Assembly (NCBI RefSeq): GCF_001660705.2
Contig: NZ_LYBV02000026.1
Span: 278,000-341,999 of the forward strand
Length of the DNA: 64,000 bases
From: Saccharicrinis aurantiacus
GTDB taxonomy: Bacteria; Bacteroidota; Bacteroidia; Bacteroidales; Marinilabiliaceae
Reading direction: 5' to 3'
The position numbers were made by a program, and so were the translations under genes. The notes beneath the pieces were generated by a model, which did no database searches, was not told the origin of the DNA, and worked only from the letters and a program-made list of their open reading frames with translations. Shown here one piece after another: positions 46,081 to 53,887 of the stretch. Positions within the stretch are counted from its first letter, which is position 1, and every line of letters begins with the position of its first letter.

Positions 46081-47880
46081 ATGAAAACAAATAAAATAAT
46101 AAAATTTATAGTAGCTTCTTTAATAGTGATAACTATTAGTAGTTGCGAAGATTTCCTAACACAGGTAAATCCTAATGAGATAACTACAGATAGCTACTGG
46201 ACGAAACTGACAGATACTAACAGTGGTTTAACAGCAGTGTACAATGCCTTTAGAGATATGGATGTGATGGGAACAAAATACGAGATTCCTCGTAGTGATG
46301 CTTCTTATCCAGGATATGGGCGACCAAATACTACAAATGTGTATTACCTGCAAATGTTTAATGCATCTTCAGATGGAAGTAATAAAAAGTGGGAGAAACT
46401 ATATATAGGCATTTTTAGAGCCAACCAAGTTATTTTTGGACTTGAAGGGATTAAAGAAAACATGGTATCTGAAGAGGAATTATTAGATTGGCAGTACCAA
46501 ATGGGACAGGCTCGTTTTTTTAGGGGTATGTTCTATCATTACTTACATTCTTCATATAATAACGGAAGTGTAATCTTATATGATTTTCTTCCTGAAACTG
46601 AGGCTGATTTTAATCAACCAGTAACTTCTGCAGAAGATATCAAAGCGTTTCTGAGGGAAGATTTAACTTACGCCCTTGAGAATTTACCAGATACATGGAC
46701 AGATTATGCAGGGCCTGGTGAAGGAGTATCAGAAGGAACACCAGTTAATAATAGTAATTTGGGTAGAGTTACAGCAGGAGCTGCTGCTGCCTTACTAGGT
46801 AAAAGTTATTTATTCGAAGGCGACTATACAACTGCAGCCATGTATTTTAAAGCTATTATAGATAGTGGTTTATATAGACTGATGGATAATATTAACGATA
46901 ATTTTACTGCAAATAATGAGTTTAATCAAGAATCGATATTAGAAATTGGATATGACCTTAGTTTAAAGGTTGATGAAGGAGGTAGTTCAAATCAAGGAAC
47001 TACGAATACTTACGCAAATATGTTTAGTAACGTGGGGGGGTATAGATCATTATATCCTGCTAACTGGTTAATTTTGGCTTACAGAAACGATACTCCAGAT
47101 CCAGTTGATTCAAGAAATCATGTTGGAGTTGATGATTTGGGTGATCCTATTGTGAGAAAATTTTCATTAAGAACATCATATTCAATTGTATTAATTGATG
47201 ATGAAGATTGTGAACCTTATTATGGAAATGAAATAATAGCAGACATTGGTGCATTTAAAAATGGAGAATCTGCTTATTGGAAGAAGTTGACAAACTGGGA
47301 AACTGTTACCAGTGAAGATGATATCTTCGATAAGTCAGGTATTAATTATCGAGTTATTCGATATGCGGATATATTATTAATGTATGCTGAGTGCCTAATT
47401 GAAGGAGGTAAAAATGAAGGAGGAGTGCAAGGTGCTCTTAATTATATTAACCAAGTTCGTCATAGAGCTGCTCTAATTTTATTAGGGGGAAGTGCGAATG
47501 GTGCATACGCTAGTTCAACATATGATGAACTAGTTTATACTGCAGAGAGTTTAATGGAGCATTTAATGCATAAGGAACGACCTATGGAGTTATCAGGTGA
47601 GGGTTATTCAATTCGTCAACTTGACTTAAGAAGGTGGGGTATTACTAAAACACGTTTTGAAGAATTGGCCTCTAAGGATTATTATCTAGCTCAGTATGAG
47701 TGGATAAACGGTGAAGGAGAGTCTAAAAAGAAACGAGGTATTATGACCGAAGGTGTTGATGAGGATTATGGTACAGATTTATCAGAGTTTACGCAAGCGG
47801 CTATTAACTATAGAGAAGATGCTCATGCTTATTGGCCAATTCCAGTCAGTGAAACTACAGCTAATTCAAAGATTAATTAA
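46081..47880 (+). CDS. SusD-like surface glycan-binding lipoprotein
   Basis: A 599-residue lipoprotein (lipobox ISSC, about residue 20, followed by EDFLTQVNPNEIT, the usual SusD opening) that forms a lid over the SusC barrel and binds the glycan. ATG at 46081 is chosen over TTG at 46072. SusD hallmarks are TAVYNAFRDMDVM, QARFFRGMFYHYL (helical TPR region), RVTAGAAAALLGKSYLFEGDY, YRVIRYADILLMYAE and the C-terminal REDAHAYWPIPVSET. Length is typical (500-650). It is immediately followed by two more lipoprotein genes, as in canonical polysaccharide utilisation loci. Confidence 0.96.
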   Translation: MKTNKIIKFIVASLIVITISSCEDFLTQVNPNEITTDSYWTKLTDTNSGLTAVYNAFRDMDVMGTKYEIPRSDASYPGYGRPNTTNVYYLQMFNASSDGSNKKWEKLYIGIFRANQVIFGLEGIKENMVSEEELLDWQYQMGQARFFRGMFYHYLHSSYNNGSVILYDFLPETEADFNQPVTSAEDIKAFLREDLTYALENLPDTWTDYAGPGEGVSEGTPVNNSNLGRVTAGAAAALLGKSYLFEGDYTTAAMYFKAIIDSGLYRLMDNINDNFTANNEFNQESILEIGYDLSLKVDEGGSSNQGTTNTYANMFSNVGGYRSLYPANWLILAYRNDTPDPVDSRNHVGVDDLGDPIVRKFSLRTSYSIVLIDDEDCEPYYGNEIIADIGAFKNGESAYWKKLTNWETVTSEDDIFDKSGINYRVIRYADILLMYAECLIEGGKNEGGVQGALNYINQVRHRAALILLGGSANGAYASSTYDELVYTAESLMEHLMHKERPMELSGEGYSIRQLDLRRWGITKTRFEELASKDYYLAQYEWINGEGESKKKRGIMTEGVDEDYGTDLSEFTQAAINYREDAHAYWPIPVSETTANSKIN

Positions 47881-47894
47881 AAAAAACAATCACG

Positions 47895-49550
47895 ATGAAA
47901 AATATAAAATTATTATTCATATTCACAATCCTTTCAGCCTTTATGGCATGTGAGCCTGAATATGAGCCATTAAATGATTATTCGGCTATTGATTGGTTTA
48001 CAACAGCATTTGGTAACGAAGCAAAAGTTTCCATTGATAAGTATATGTCCTATTCTGATTTGTCACAGAATGAACTAAGTCATACATGGTCATTTTCTGA
48101 TACAAGTGGATGTGTGTTTTTAAAAGGTCCAATATCGGCTCAAGATAAAATATTTGATGAGTTTATTGATGAAGATGCAGGTAATGAATCGACAGATAAA
48201 ACAGTACATGTATTATTTACTAAAGGAGGAAGACAAGCACTTCGTTTATACAATACATTCAGTGAAGAAGTTACTTTTTATGGTAACGATACCCTTTATT
48301 CTAATTATACTGATGGAGAGTGGGTTATTGATACTACATTTATTATAGATGTATATGACTCAATACAACCAGCGTTTAAAGTATATAAAGAAGATGTAGA
48401 AATTATAAGTGTACCTTATGATTCAATACCTTTGCAGTCTGAGAAGGATTTGTGGACTGTTGTGGAAGTGACATTTGGTAATTCTTTAATGTTTGTTGAT
48501 TTAACAGAAAAAGGCCGACCAGATACATATAGTTGGGAATTTACAGGAGCTACGCCTGAAATTAGTGAAGATTCAGTATCAATGATTGCCTTCAATTCAA
48601 TCGGAACTTTTACAGGGAAATATAAGGCATCTCGATCTGACGAAGATTTAACAGCTTCAAAAACAAAGATTATACCTCTAAAAATAAAAGTAATTGCTTC
48701 AAACGAAGAACTAGTATTTAAAGAAGCCAATAAATCAAGTTCAAATATTATTGGTTTGCAGATTTCAGGAGGTATAGCTCCTTTTACAGGGCAAGAGGCT
48801 ACATTCACGGTTCATGCAACTAATGAAAATGGATTTGATGAAGATATAACAGTTAGTGAGGCTAAAGTTAATGAGTTAGATGCAACAATTATTGATTTAG
48901 TTTTAGCAGATGAGGTTTATAACAACGATGTTATTACCGTAACTTATACCGGTAATAAAATAGAATCATTAGATGAACGTATTTTAAGTAAATTTAGCGA
49001 TGAATTGGTTAAAGTATTTGTAGGTAATATTCTTGATGAGGAAATGGCTAGTTTCGAAGATGCAGATGTACTAATAAATAGTGATTATTGGAAGTCTGAA
49101 GTTAAAGGAACAGGAACTGCTGAATATTCAACTGAGCAAGCGGCAAGCGGAAATCAGAGTATAAAAGGCGAGAATCCTGGTACTTCAGGTAATCAAATGC
49201 GATTTACAAGTAGTTTAGGTGGATTGTTGAATATTGAAGCTGGCGTAACTTATACTGTTAGATATAAGCGATTCGTAACTGATGGTTCAGATTCAGCAGG
49301 TGGTGATAAGTTTTATATTGGTGGTTTAAATGAGACTCAAATTAACAAAGCAGAAAATTTATTAGATCCAGGTAAGAATTGTCATGAATTCGTAGGAACA
49401 CCACTTGGAGTTTGGTATGAAATGGAATTTGATTGGACTGCAGATAAAGATTATGTTGATGCATTTTTTACTTTACAGGTGAATCCTAAGGTAGGAACAT
49501 TCTACTATGATGATTTCTTTATTGCTGCTAAATTAGATAGACCTGAATAA
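47895..49550 (+). CDS. Surface lipoprotein with PKD-like and carbohydrate-binding-like domains
   Basis: A 551-residue predicted surface lipoprotein (lipobox SAFMAC) in the position usually held by SusE/SusF-like or other surface glycan-binding proteins. The N-terminal half contains two PKD-like beta-sandwich segments (KYMSYSDLSQNELSHTWSFSD; TFGNSLMFVDLTEKGRPDTYSWEFTGATP), followed by a further Ig-like segment. The C-terminal part (about 385-551) is a carbohydrate-binding-like jelly roll (EEMASFEDADVLINSDYW, LLNIEAGVTYTVRYKRF, GTFYYDDFFIAAK), resembling in outline the N-terminal jelly roll of the T9SS protein at 34434-38000. No catalytic motif. It probably binds the same polysaccharide at the cell surface and passes it to SusCD. 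Confidence 0.8.
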   Translation: MKNIKLLFIFTILSAFMACEPEYEPLNDYSAIDWFTTAFGNEAKVSIDKYMSYSDLSQNELSHTWSFSDTSGCVFLKGPISAQDKIFDEFIDEDAGNESTDKTVHVLFTKGGRQALRLYNTFSEEVTFYGNDTLYSNYTDGEWVIDTTFIIDVYDSIQPAFKVYKEDVEIISVPYDSIPLQSEKDLWTVVEVTFGNSLMFVDLTEKGRPDTYSWEFTGATPEISEDSVSMIAFNSIGTFTGKYKASRSDEDLTASKTKIIPLKIKVIASNEELVFKEANKSSSNIIGLQISGGIAPFTGQEATFTVHATNENGFDEDITVSEAKVNELDATIIDLVLADEVYNNDVITVTYTGNKIESLDERILSKFSDELVKVFVGNILDEEMASFEDADVLINSDYWKSEVKGTGTAEYSTEQAASGNQSIKGENPGTSGNQMRFTSSLGGLLNIEAGVTYTVRYKRFVTDGSDSAGGDKFYIGGLNETQINKAENLLDPGKNCHEFVGTPLGVWYEMEFDWTADKDYVDAFFTLQVNPKVGTFYYDDFFIAAKLDRPE

Positions 49551-49605
49551 TTCAATAAATTGCTCTGCTAATTAATTAGTAGAGCAAACATTAAAAATAC
49601 TAAAG

Positions 49606-50160
49606 ATGAAAAACTATTTTAAAATAATATGTGTTGTATTATTAGCTGTATTGTATTCGTGTGAGCCGGATGAATATGCAACACCAAATATTGAGTTGGT
49701 TCCTATTTACCGTTTAACAGATACTGAAAATGATACTTATGCAATAATTGATATATATAAAGAAAAAAGCTTATTGTTAATCGAGAATAAAGATTTTGCT
49801 GTTACTTCATTTATAACAACAGAATATGTTGATACATCTACAGTAGATAATTATTATATTTCGTTTGAGGTGTTAACAGAGTCTGTAGATACAGTAATAA
49901 ATAATATTAGTTCCTCAGTTAGGGAGGAAATTATTACCAAAACAAATACTGTCGAAAATTACGATTTAGGAGGACAATTGGAAACTGGTTTAGCAGATCT
50001 TAATATCGAAGTTAATAAAGAACTAAGTTCAGTTACTACGATCGTAACTATTCATGAAGATGGTTCGGAAATAGTTGAAGTGGGAGATCCTGTTGAGGAG
50101 TCTATTCAAGAGTTTGTTTTAATAAATGGAATACTAACGGAAATAGAGGTGTATAACTAG
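49606..50160 (+). CDS. Small lipoprotein of the Sus-like operon, function unknown
   Basis: A 184-residue predicted lipoprotein (LLAVLYSC lipobox, Cys19). After the lipobox and the acidic start EPDEYATPN, the chain is rich in beta-prone, Thr- and Val-rich segments (SFITTEYVDTSTVDNYYISFEV, broken by acidic stretches, and ELSSVTTIVTIHEDGSEIVEV) without a domain I recognise. It is the last gene before a strong terminator, 55 bases after the previous lipoprotein, so it belongs to the susCD operon. It may be a surface accessory of the uptake complex. Confidence 0.65.
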   Translation: MKNYFKIICVVLLAVLYSCEPDEYATPNIELVPIYRLTDTENDTYAIIDIYKEKSLLLIENKDFAVTSFITTEYVDTSTVDNYYISFEVLTESVDTVINNISSSVREEIITKTNTVENYDLGGQLETGLADLNIEVNKELSSVTTIVTIHEDGSEIVEVGDPVEESIQEFVLINGILTEIEVYN

Positions 50161-50180
50161 TAAATATATATCTATAATAG

Positions 50181-50208
50181 AAAAGGGAGGTGTTAGCCTC
50201 CCTTTTTT
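50181..50208 (+). terminator. Terminator of the SusC/SusD operon
   Basis: AAAAGGGAGG pairs with CCTCCCTTTT around the loop TGTTAG, and T-run follows. It is 21 bases past the last lipoprotein stop. Confidence 0.9.
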
Positions 50209-50351
50209 GTTTTACCCCTATATTGCTTCGATTTTATCCACTATAAAACTCTCTTACCAACCTTACTTTTAGGGACGTAAAAAATATGAATTAACATTAG
50301 TTAATAAGATTCAGAGAAAGAAAATTAATACATAACATAAAATAGAGAGAG

Positions 50352-51044
50352 ATGAAAACAATGAAGAATTTAGTGTTAGGTTTAGTGCTATTGTTATCAA
50401 CAAGCACATTTGCTCAAGAATTAAATAACTGGCAAAAGCAGAAGTTAGAGAAAGAGCTAAGTGAAATGACAGAAGTGTTAGAATTGAATGAAAAGGAAAT
50501 AAAAAAAGTCACCAAAATTAAAACAGAGCAAGCTATTGATGCGGATAAAATTATGAAGTCCGTAACAAAAGGAACGCCTGAGGCAAAGAAAGCCTGGCAG
50601 GATCATGGTAGAGAATTTAATGGAGAACTTAAAAATGTATTAGGAGAGGCTAAGTGGAATAAATGGTTAGCCTACAAAAAGAATGGAAAAAAAGCACAAA
50701 GCCCGAAAGAATCTTCAAATGATGAAGGTTTAACAGCAGCGGCTTTAAAACTTTTGAACAGTACGGATTTAAATAATTGGCAAAAAAATAAAGTTGAAGA
50801 AGAAGTTTCAGAAATGAATAAGGTGATGACGTTAACACCAGATCAGCAAAAAAAGGTTATTGATGTTAAAGCATACCAGTATAAAACTTCTGAAAATATT
50901 ATGAGAACAACAAAAAAAGGTTCTCAGGAGCAAAAAGATGCTTGGAAGAAATTAGGTCCAGATGTTAGTGAAAAATTATTAGCTGCAACATCTAAGAAGC
51001 AAATGCAAAAGTGGTGGGCGTATAACAATAATAAAAAGAAATAA
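50352..51044 (+). CDS. Secreted helical protein made of two LTxxQ-type units (paralogue A)
   Basis: A 230-residue secreted, charged, alpha-helical protein (signal peptide ending TSTFAQ). It consists of two copies of one unit of about 90 residues, roughly 23-112 and 139-228: LNNWQKQKLEKELSEMTEVLELNEKEI matches LNNWQKNKVEEEVSEMNKVMTLTPDQQ, and KGTPEAKKAWQDHG matches KGSQEQKDAWKKLG. TLTPDQQ recalls the LTxxQ motif of Spy/CpxP-like periplasmic proteins, but overall similarity to that family is not established. The linker is Lys/Ser-rich (KKAQSPKESSND). A second gene with the same layout follows after 15 bases. Function unknown; a periplasmic chaperone or stress-related role is one possibility. 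Confidence 0.8.
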   Translation: MKTMKNLVLGLVLLLSTSTFAQELNNWQKQKLEKELSEMTEVLELNEKEIKKVTKIKTEQAIDADKIMKSVTKGTPEAKKAWQDHGREFNGELKNVLGEAKWNKWLAYKKNGKKAQSPKESSNDEGLTAAALKLLNSTDLNNWQKNKVEEEVSEMNKVMTLTPDQQKKVIDVKAYQYKTSENIMRTTKKGSQEQKDAWKKLGPDVSEKLLAATSKKQMQKWWAYNNNKKK

Positions 51045-51059
51045 TTAATTATTAGATTA

Positions 51060-51761
51060 ATGCTGAAAATTAAAACTATGAAGAATCTCGTAATTGCGTT
51101 AATGCTTGTGTTGTCAACTAGTGCATTTGCACAGGAGTTAAACAATTGGCAAAAACAGAAACTAGAGAAAGAGTTAACTCAAATGACAGAAATTATGGAG
51201 TTAAATGAGAAGCAGGTGAAAAAAATAACAAAAATTAAAACAGCACAAGCTATCGATTCTGACAAAATAATGAAATCTGTTGAGAAGGGAACTCCTGAAG
51301 CAAAAAAAGCATGGCAAGATCATGGTAGAGAGTTCAATGGTCAGTTAAAGAAAGTAGTATCAGAAGAGCAATGGAAAGCTTGGATTAATAGTCAAAATAA
51401 AAGCAAGTCTGCAAATAATAAAAGCAAAGCAAATACAGTAGAGGGTTTAAGCGAAAAAACAAGCGCATATATTCAATCTAAAGGGCTAACCTCTTATCAA
51501 CTTGGTAAAGTAAATAAAGAAGTCGCCGAAATGACAAAAGTAATGGCTCTTACTCAAGAACAGCAAATTAAAGTGGTTGATGTTAAAGCTGTGCAGAGTA
51601 AGAAGTCTGTTAAAATTATGAAAGATTACCCAAAGGGTTCTGCAGAGCAAAAAGAAGCCTATAATAAACTGTCAAAAGATACATCAGAAGGTTTGCTTGA
51701 AGCAACATCAAAAAAACAAATGAATATGTGGTGGACTTATAGAAAGGAAAAGAAGAATTAG
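51060..51761 (+). CDS. Secreted helical protein made of two LTxxQ-type units (paralogue B)
   Basis: A 233-residue paralogue of the preceding gene, with a signal peptide (MKNLVIALMLVLSTSAFAQ). The start is ATG at 51060 or, more like paralogue A, ATG at 51078. The N-terminal unit is nearly identical to that of A (LNNWQKQKLEKELTQMTEIMELNEKQV; KSVEKGTPEAKKAWQDHGREFNG), whereas the C-terminal unit is more diverged (LTSYQLGKVNKEVAEMTKVMALTQEQQ). So the unit was first duplicated inside a gene, then the whole gene was duplicated. A strong terminator follows. Both genes are high in Lys and low in G+C like the susCD operon before them. Confidence 0.8.
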   Translation: MLKIKTMKNLVIALMLVLSTSAFAQELNNWQKQKLEKELTQMTEIMELNEKQVKKITKIKTAQAIDSDKIMKSVEKGTPEAKKAWQDHGREFNGQLKKVVSEEQWKAWINSQNKSKSANNKSKANTVEGLSEKTSAYIQSKGLTSYQLGKVNKEVAEMTKVMALTQEQQIKVVDVKAVQSKKSVKIMKDYPKGSAEQKEAYNKLSKDTSEGLLEATSKKQMNMWWTYRKEKKN

Positions 51762-51823
51762 TATAACGATTATATGAGGTCACTGAAAAATATTCCATTT
51801 TTTTTAGTGTAGTTTAAAAATAT

Positions 51824-51872
51824 AAGGATGTAATATTGAGCTAAATGCTCATACGTTACATCCTTTTTTTTT
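51824..51872 (+). terminator. Terminator of the helical-protein gene pair
   Basis: AAGGATGTAA pairs with TTACATCCTT, enclosing a second small stem TGAGC/GCTCA; eight to ten T follow. It is 62 bases past the stop of paralogue B. Confidence 0.9.
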
Positions 51873-52892
51873 GTGATAATTGATAAACTAAGATCTTCAA
51901 ATAGAAATAAATAAATGTTGTCTAGGCTTCGAAGTGCTTACGAGTCAGATATTGTGATGGCTGCCTGTGATCGTTTTTGTATCCTTTTCAGATTTATAGC
52001 AAATATTGTTAAGGTAGTTTGCGTCTGTATACTTTAGTTCATATGAAATGACATATTCAAAGTTAGGAATATTTTTAAATTCACCGTTTTTTGCTTCTAT
52101 ATTATAGCGATACTTTGCCCTATCTTTCAAGTAATCCGAGTTTTGAATTTCAATTTATTCTTCATTAAGAGTATTTTTCAGTGCTCTACTTAAAATTAGT
52201 TATTCTCTTTTATAATTTTCCTTTGCTTTAATAGTTCAATGAGAAGTTCAATTGTTGTATTTATAAATTAATAAAGGGATTTATTCAGAAGGCTAATTAA
52301 AAGGGAATAATAAAGAATCATATGCTTATCAGGTATTGAGTAGTTAAAAGTCGGCACACAGAATATAAAAAAAGGCTTATACGAAATTTATGTTTTTAAT
52401 AAGTTTCACCATTGCAAAGGCTTCTTATTTGATACGCTGTAAATATTACAAAACTCTTTTTGAGATATCTCAACTTATGCCTTATTTCTTACAATAGTAT
52501 AACTTTCCATTGACTAGTTACTATTGTCCAAAATGTTTACTAATAGTATTCACCCGTTATGAGGATCATAATACGAACAAATATTTATCTGATCATGTAA
52601 GTTGATTAAGTCGGGCAGAGAAATGTGCCTTCCATTTTATACCAAAGTTAAGTGATGATAGCAGATTTAATAATTGCCATTGAAAATGATCAGCAAGTAG
52701 AGTGCTATGTAGTTATCTTATAATTTTTTGTATCTAAGTACAGAAGCTTAAAAGTATTACTGCATAAGTGTAGTTTGGTTACTGCTAACTTATAATTGTT
52801 TCGTTACGTAATTAAAATATTAATTAGGTCAGATATAATTAAAACTTTATGGTTTTAATCTTCCGGATGTGTTTGATATGTTGGTAAATATG
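51873..52892. other. Long AT-rich intergenic region
   Basis: About 1.0 kb with no intact gene between the helical-protein pair and the promoter at 52893. It includes a possible decayed minus-strand reading frame (51945-52262). The part from 52263 to 52892 has stops in all frames at short intervals and no repeat or hairpin that I could support. It marks the boundary between the Sus-type locus and the toxin-like locus. Confidence 0.4.
51945..52262 (-). pseudogene. Possible decayed gene fragment
   Basis: On the minus strand, 51945-52154 reads as a plausible protein tail (AKYRYNIEAKNGEFKNIPNF, EYVISYELKYTDANYLNN). Directly upstream, past a stop at 52155-52157, the same frame continues LILSRALKNTLNEE, and another frame gives ELLIELLKQRKIIKENN. 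Several interrupted but protein-like segments in a row suggest a gene broken by stops and a frameshift. No family is recognised, and chance in AT-rich DNA is a real alternative. Confidence 0.25.
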
Positions 52893-52923
52893 TTTGTATA
52901 TCGCTATTGTTTAGTTATATTTG
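52893..52923 (+). promoter_or_regulatory. Consensus Bacteroidota promoter of the toxin-like locus
   Basis: TTTG (52893-52896) and TATATTTG (52916-52923) are exactly 19 bases apart, a full match to TTTG-N19-TAnnTTTG. It lies 65 bases before the first gene of the locus. Confidence 0.75.
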
Positions 52924-52987
52924 TAGTGCATATTTTTAACCTAATAAAGCAGGGAGAGAGCTTTGGTTAAAAATAACCTAAACTATT

Positions 52988-53884
52988 ATGAAAAATATTT
53001 ACATAATTCTATTGTTGGGATTTTTGTGCTTGCCTGTACACGCCCAAGTGGATGATTATTTTAATGGATATAAAATAAATGGTAATTTTAGTTTTGAACT
53101 AGAACAGCAACTACTGCAGAAGAATCATTTTCTAGATATCATACCTTTTTCATCCGATACCATTGTGGCTATTCGTCAACAATCCTACTATCTTACTTAT
53201 AAGTTTGGTTTGCAGAGAGAACTTGAGATTAATGAATCTAGTATTAATCACTTAATAAGCGGCATTGACGACACCAACCAAACGATTGTAGGTAATTGTA
53301 TTTTGTATCTCCAAAGTTTTTCTCCGTCAGAATTTAGTATACCAGCATTACAGCGTATTGATAGTTTATTGCAATCAGATAACCAATATCATTTTAGAGA
53401 ATTATATAAGTTAGCTGCTTATTTAGGTGTTGGGTTAGAGACTATACAGAGACAGTTATTGCAGAAAGATAAATACAATAATAATCAGCGTTGGGTAATG
53501 CATTTAGCTTTAGCAAGGTTAGGACATGCTAAAAGTATTCAATATTGTTTACAGGTGGCGGAGCAAATTGCTGAAGGGAATGATCAAGTAGCCTACCTAG
53601 TGCCTGATTTAATTTATACACGTCAACGAGAGTTGATTAATTACTGTTTGGAGATTTTGAATAGTAATGAAGAAAACTGTTCCTCGCCAAACCCAGATAT
53701 TGACACCAAAATTCTTTGCGCTTATAGAGTTCTTGAATTATTAGCCCCAATTATTCGAAATTTCCCTTATAAGCATAGTCCCTCAGGATATTTACAAGTT
53801 GAAGATTATCAAAAAGCACTATATGGTGCACGCGAGTGGTTTTTTAATAATCCTGATTACCAAATTAATTCAGATACCTTTTAA
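52988..53884 (+). CDS. Secreted helical-repeat-like protein, first gene of the toxin-like locus
   Basis: A 298-residue secreted protein with a signal peptide (LLLGFLCLPVHAQ). After about residue 80 the chain is predicted to be helical with HEAT-like spacing (SALQRIDSLL-type helices; HFRELYKLAAYLGVGLETIQ; NNNQRWVMHLALARLGHAKSIQY), and it ends in an acidic, Asn-rich region without a sorting domain. I do not recognise a family. It is behind the consensus promoter, and its stop codon is only three bases from the start of the 1508-residue protein, so the two are co-transcribed and probably translationally linked. A chaperone-like or scaffolding role for the large protein is conceivable but not shown. 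Confidence 0.75.
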   Translation: MKNIYIILLLGFLCLPVHAQVDDYFNGYKINGNFSFELEQQLLQKNHFLDIIPFSSDTIVAIRQQSYYLTYKFGLQRELEINESSINHLISGIDDTNQTIVGNCILYLQSFSPSEFSIPALQRIDSLLQSDNQYHFRELYKLAAYLGVGLETIQRQLLQKDKYNNNQRWVMHLALARLGHAKSIQYCLQVAEQIAEGNDQVAYLVPDLIYTRQRELINYCLEILNSNEENCSSPNPDIDTKILCAYRVLELLAPIIRNFPYKHSPSGYLQVEDYQKALYGAREWFFNNPDYQINSDTF

Positions 53885-53887
53885 ATT

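Noticed and set aside
48416..48808. Minus-strand open frame of 130 codons opposite the lipoprotein gene
   Set aside because: Antisense shadow; the plus-strand protein has a lipobox and recognisable beta domains.
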